Assembly: GCA_030867875.1 (NCBI GenBank)
Contig: JAOWCC010001634.1
Location: forward strand, 52,114,021 to 52,178,020
Origin: Actinernus sp. WN-2022
Taxonomy: Eukaryota > Cnidaria > Anthozoa > Actiniaria > Actinernidae
Direction of reading: 5' to 3'
Length of the DNA: 64,000 nt
In this document: positions 63,690-64,000 of the stretch, piece after piece
How the letters are laid out: each line of letters starts with the position of its first letter
How positions within the stretch are numbered: the first letter of the stretch is position 1
The notes under the pieces: model-generated
Seen by the model: only the letters and a program-made list of their open reading frames with translations
What the model was told of the DNA's origin: nothing
The model's database searches: none
Program-made: the position numbers and the translations under genes

Positions 63690-64000
63690 TTTGTTAGCTT
63701 TTTTCAACCACTACCGTGCACAAAACACAATAGAAATTCCAACATGTTAATCAATCAGCCAATAGAAACGTGAGTTCAGTCGTTCAGGGAACGCTAATGA
63801 ACTATGATCGTGCACAATCTTTTGTCTTGCCCCCTTCCAACCTAAATCGCAGCGCCTTTGTTAGCCCGTTTGAAGTTTGCCGGGTTTCCTAACCATTCCA
63901 CTCTATTAACTATGGTTTTGCCATCGGCGATGAAACAAGTGCGCCTGGATACGTTCTTACGAGAAGTGACGTCATTGAGTTTTCCATAAACTGCCAGGAT
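63690..64000. other. No feature recognised
   Basis: No open frame longer than about 30 codons with recognisable content, no repeat noticed. Confidence 0.3.

Overview
This is eukaryotic nuclear DNA from an animal. It is AT-rich, with spliced genes using GT-AG introns, many LINE (non-LTR) retrotransposons, tRNA-derived SINEs and DNA transposons. The mix (SAP/SWIM/cysteine-protease transposons, THAP-DDE transposases, LINEs with microsatellite tails, foldback MITEs) fits an anthozoan cnidarian, most likely a stony coral. That assignment is inference from family content, not from a marker gene.

The one clear host gene is a nischarin homologue (NISCH; PX domain plus leucine-rich repeats) on the minus strand. 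Its exons lie from about 37.85 kb (5' side, PX domain) to about 7.1 kb (LRRs and following region). A further exon follows at 6.6 kb, and frame-compatible exons that may be its 3' part run down to 4.1 kb. Seventeen exons can be read with matching phases. The first coding exon was not found. A candidate first exon of a second minus-strand gene is at 1.3-1.44 kb. The introns are full of repeats.

The largest NISCH intron (24.85-35.16 kb) holds a 9.6-kb DNA transposon (25,456-35,085) inserted in a SINE. It has long inverted ends and a perfect 10-bp target duplication. It carries two convergent decayed genes: a SAP-SWIM-protein that runs on into a ubiquitin-protease-like cysteine protease domain (+), and a THAP-DDE transposase (-). 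Between them lie eight copies of a 14-bp motif, two of which form a perfect 28-bp palindrome.

From 38.8 to 55.1 kb there is a deep nest. An L1/Tx1-like ORF2 fragment is interrupted by a LINE with ORF1 (SAP-like plus SGNH esterase) and ORF2 (endonuclease plus reverse transcriptase). ORF1 of that LINE is interrupted twice: by a 7.1-kb foldback element with minisatellite inverted ends and a 10-bp target duplication, and by a 1.44-kb PIF/Harbinger-like element with a TAA duplication. The 7.1-kb element itself contains a 3.4-kb Harbinger-like element. Mentally removing each insertion restores the reading frame of its host, so the boundaries are well supported.

The right end (56-64 kb) has a broken Cys/His-rich multi-copy gene (+), a 5'-truncated LINE (-) inside an ORF (+), a decayed L1-like ORF1 (-), a LINE tail (-), and the LTR/primer-binding site/gag start of a Gypsy-like LTR element (+).
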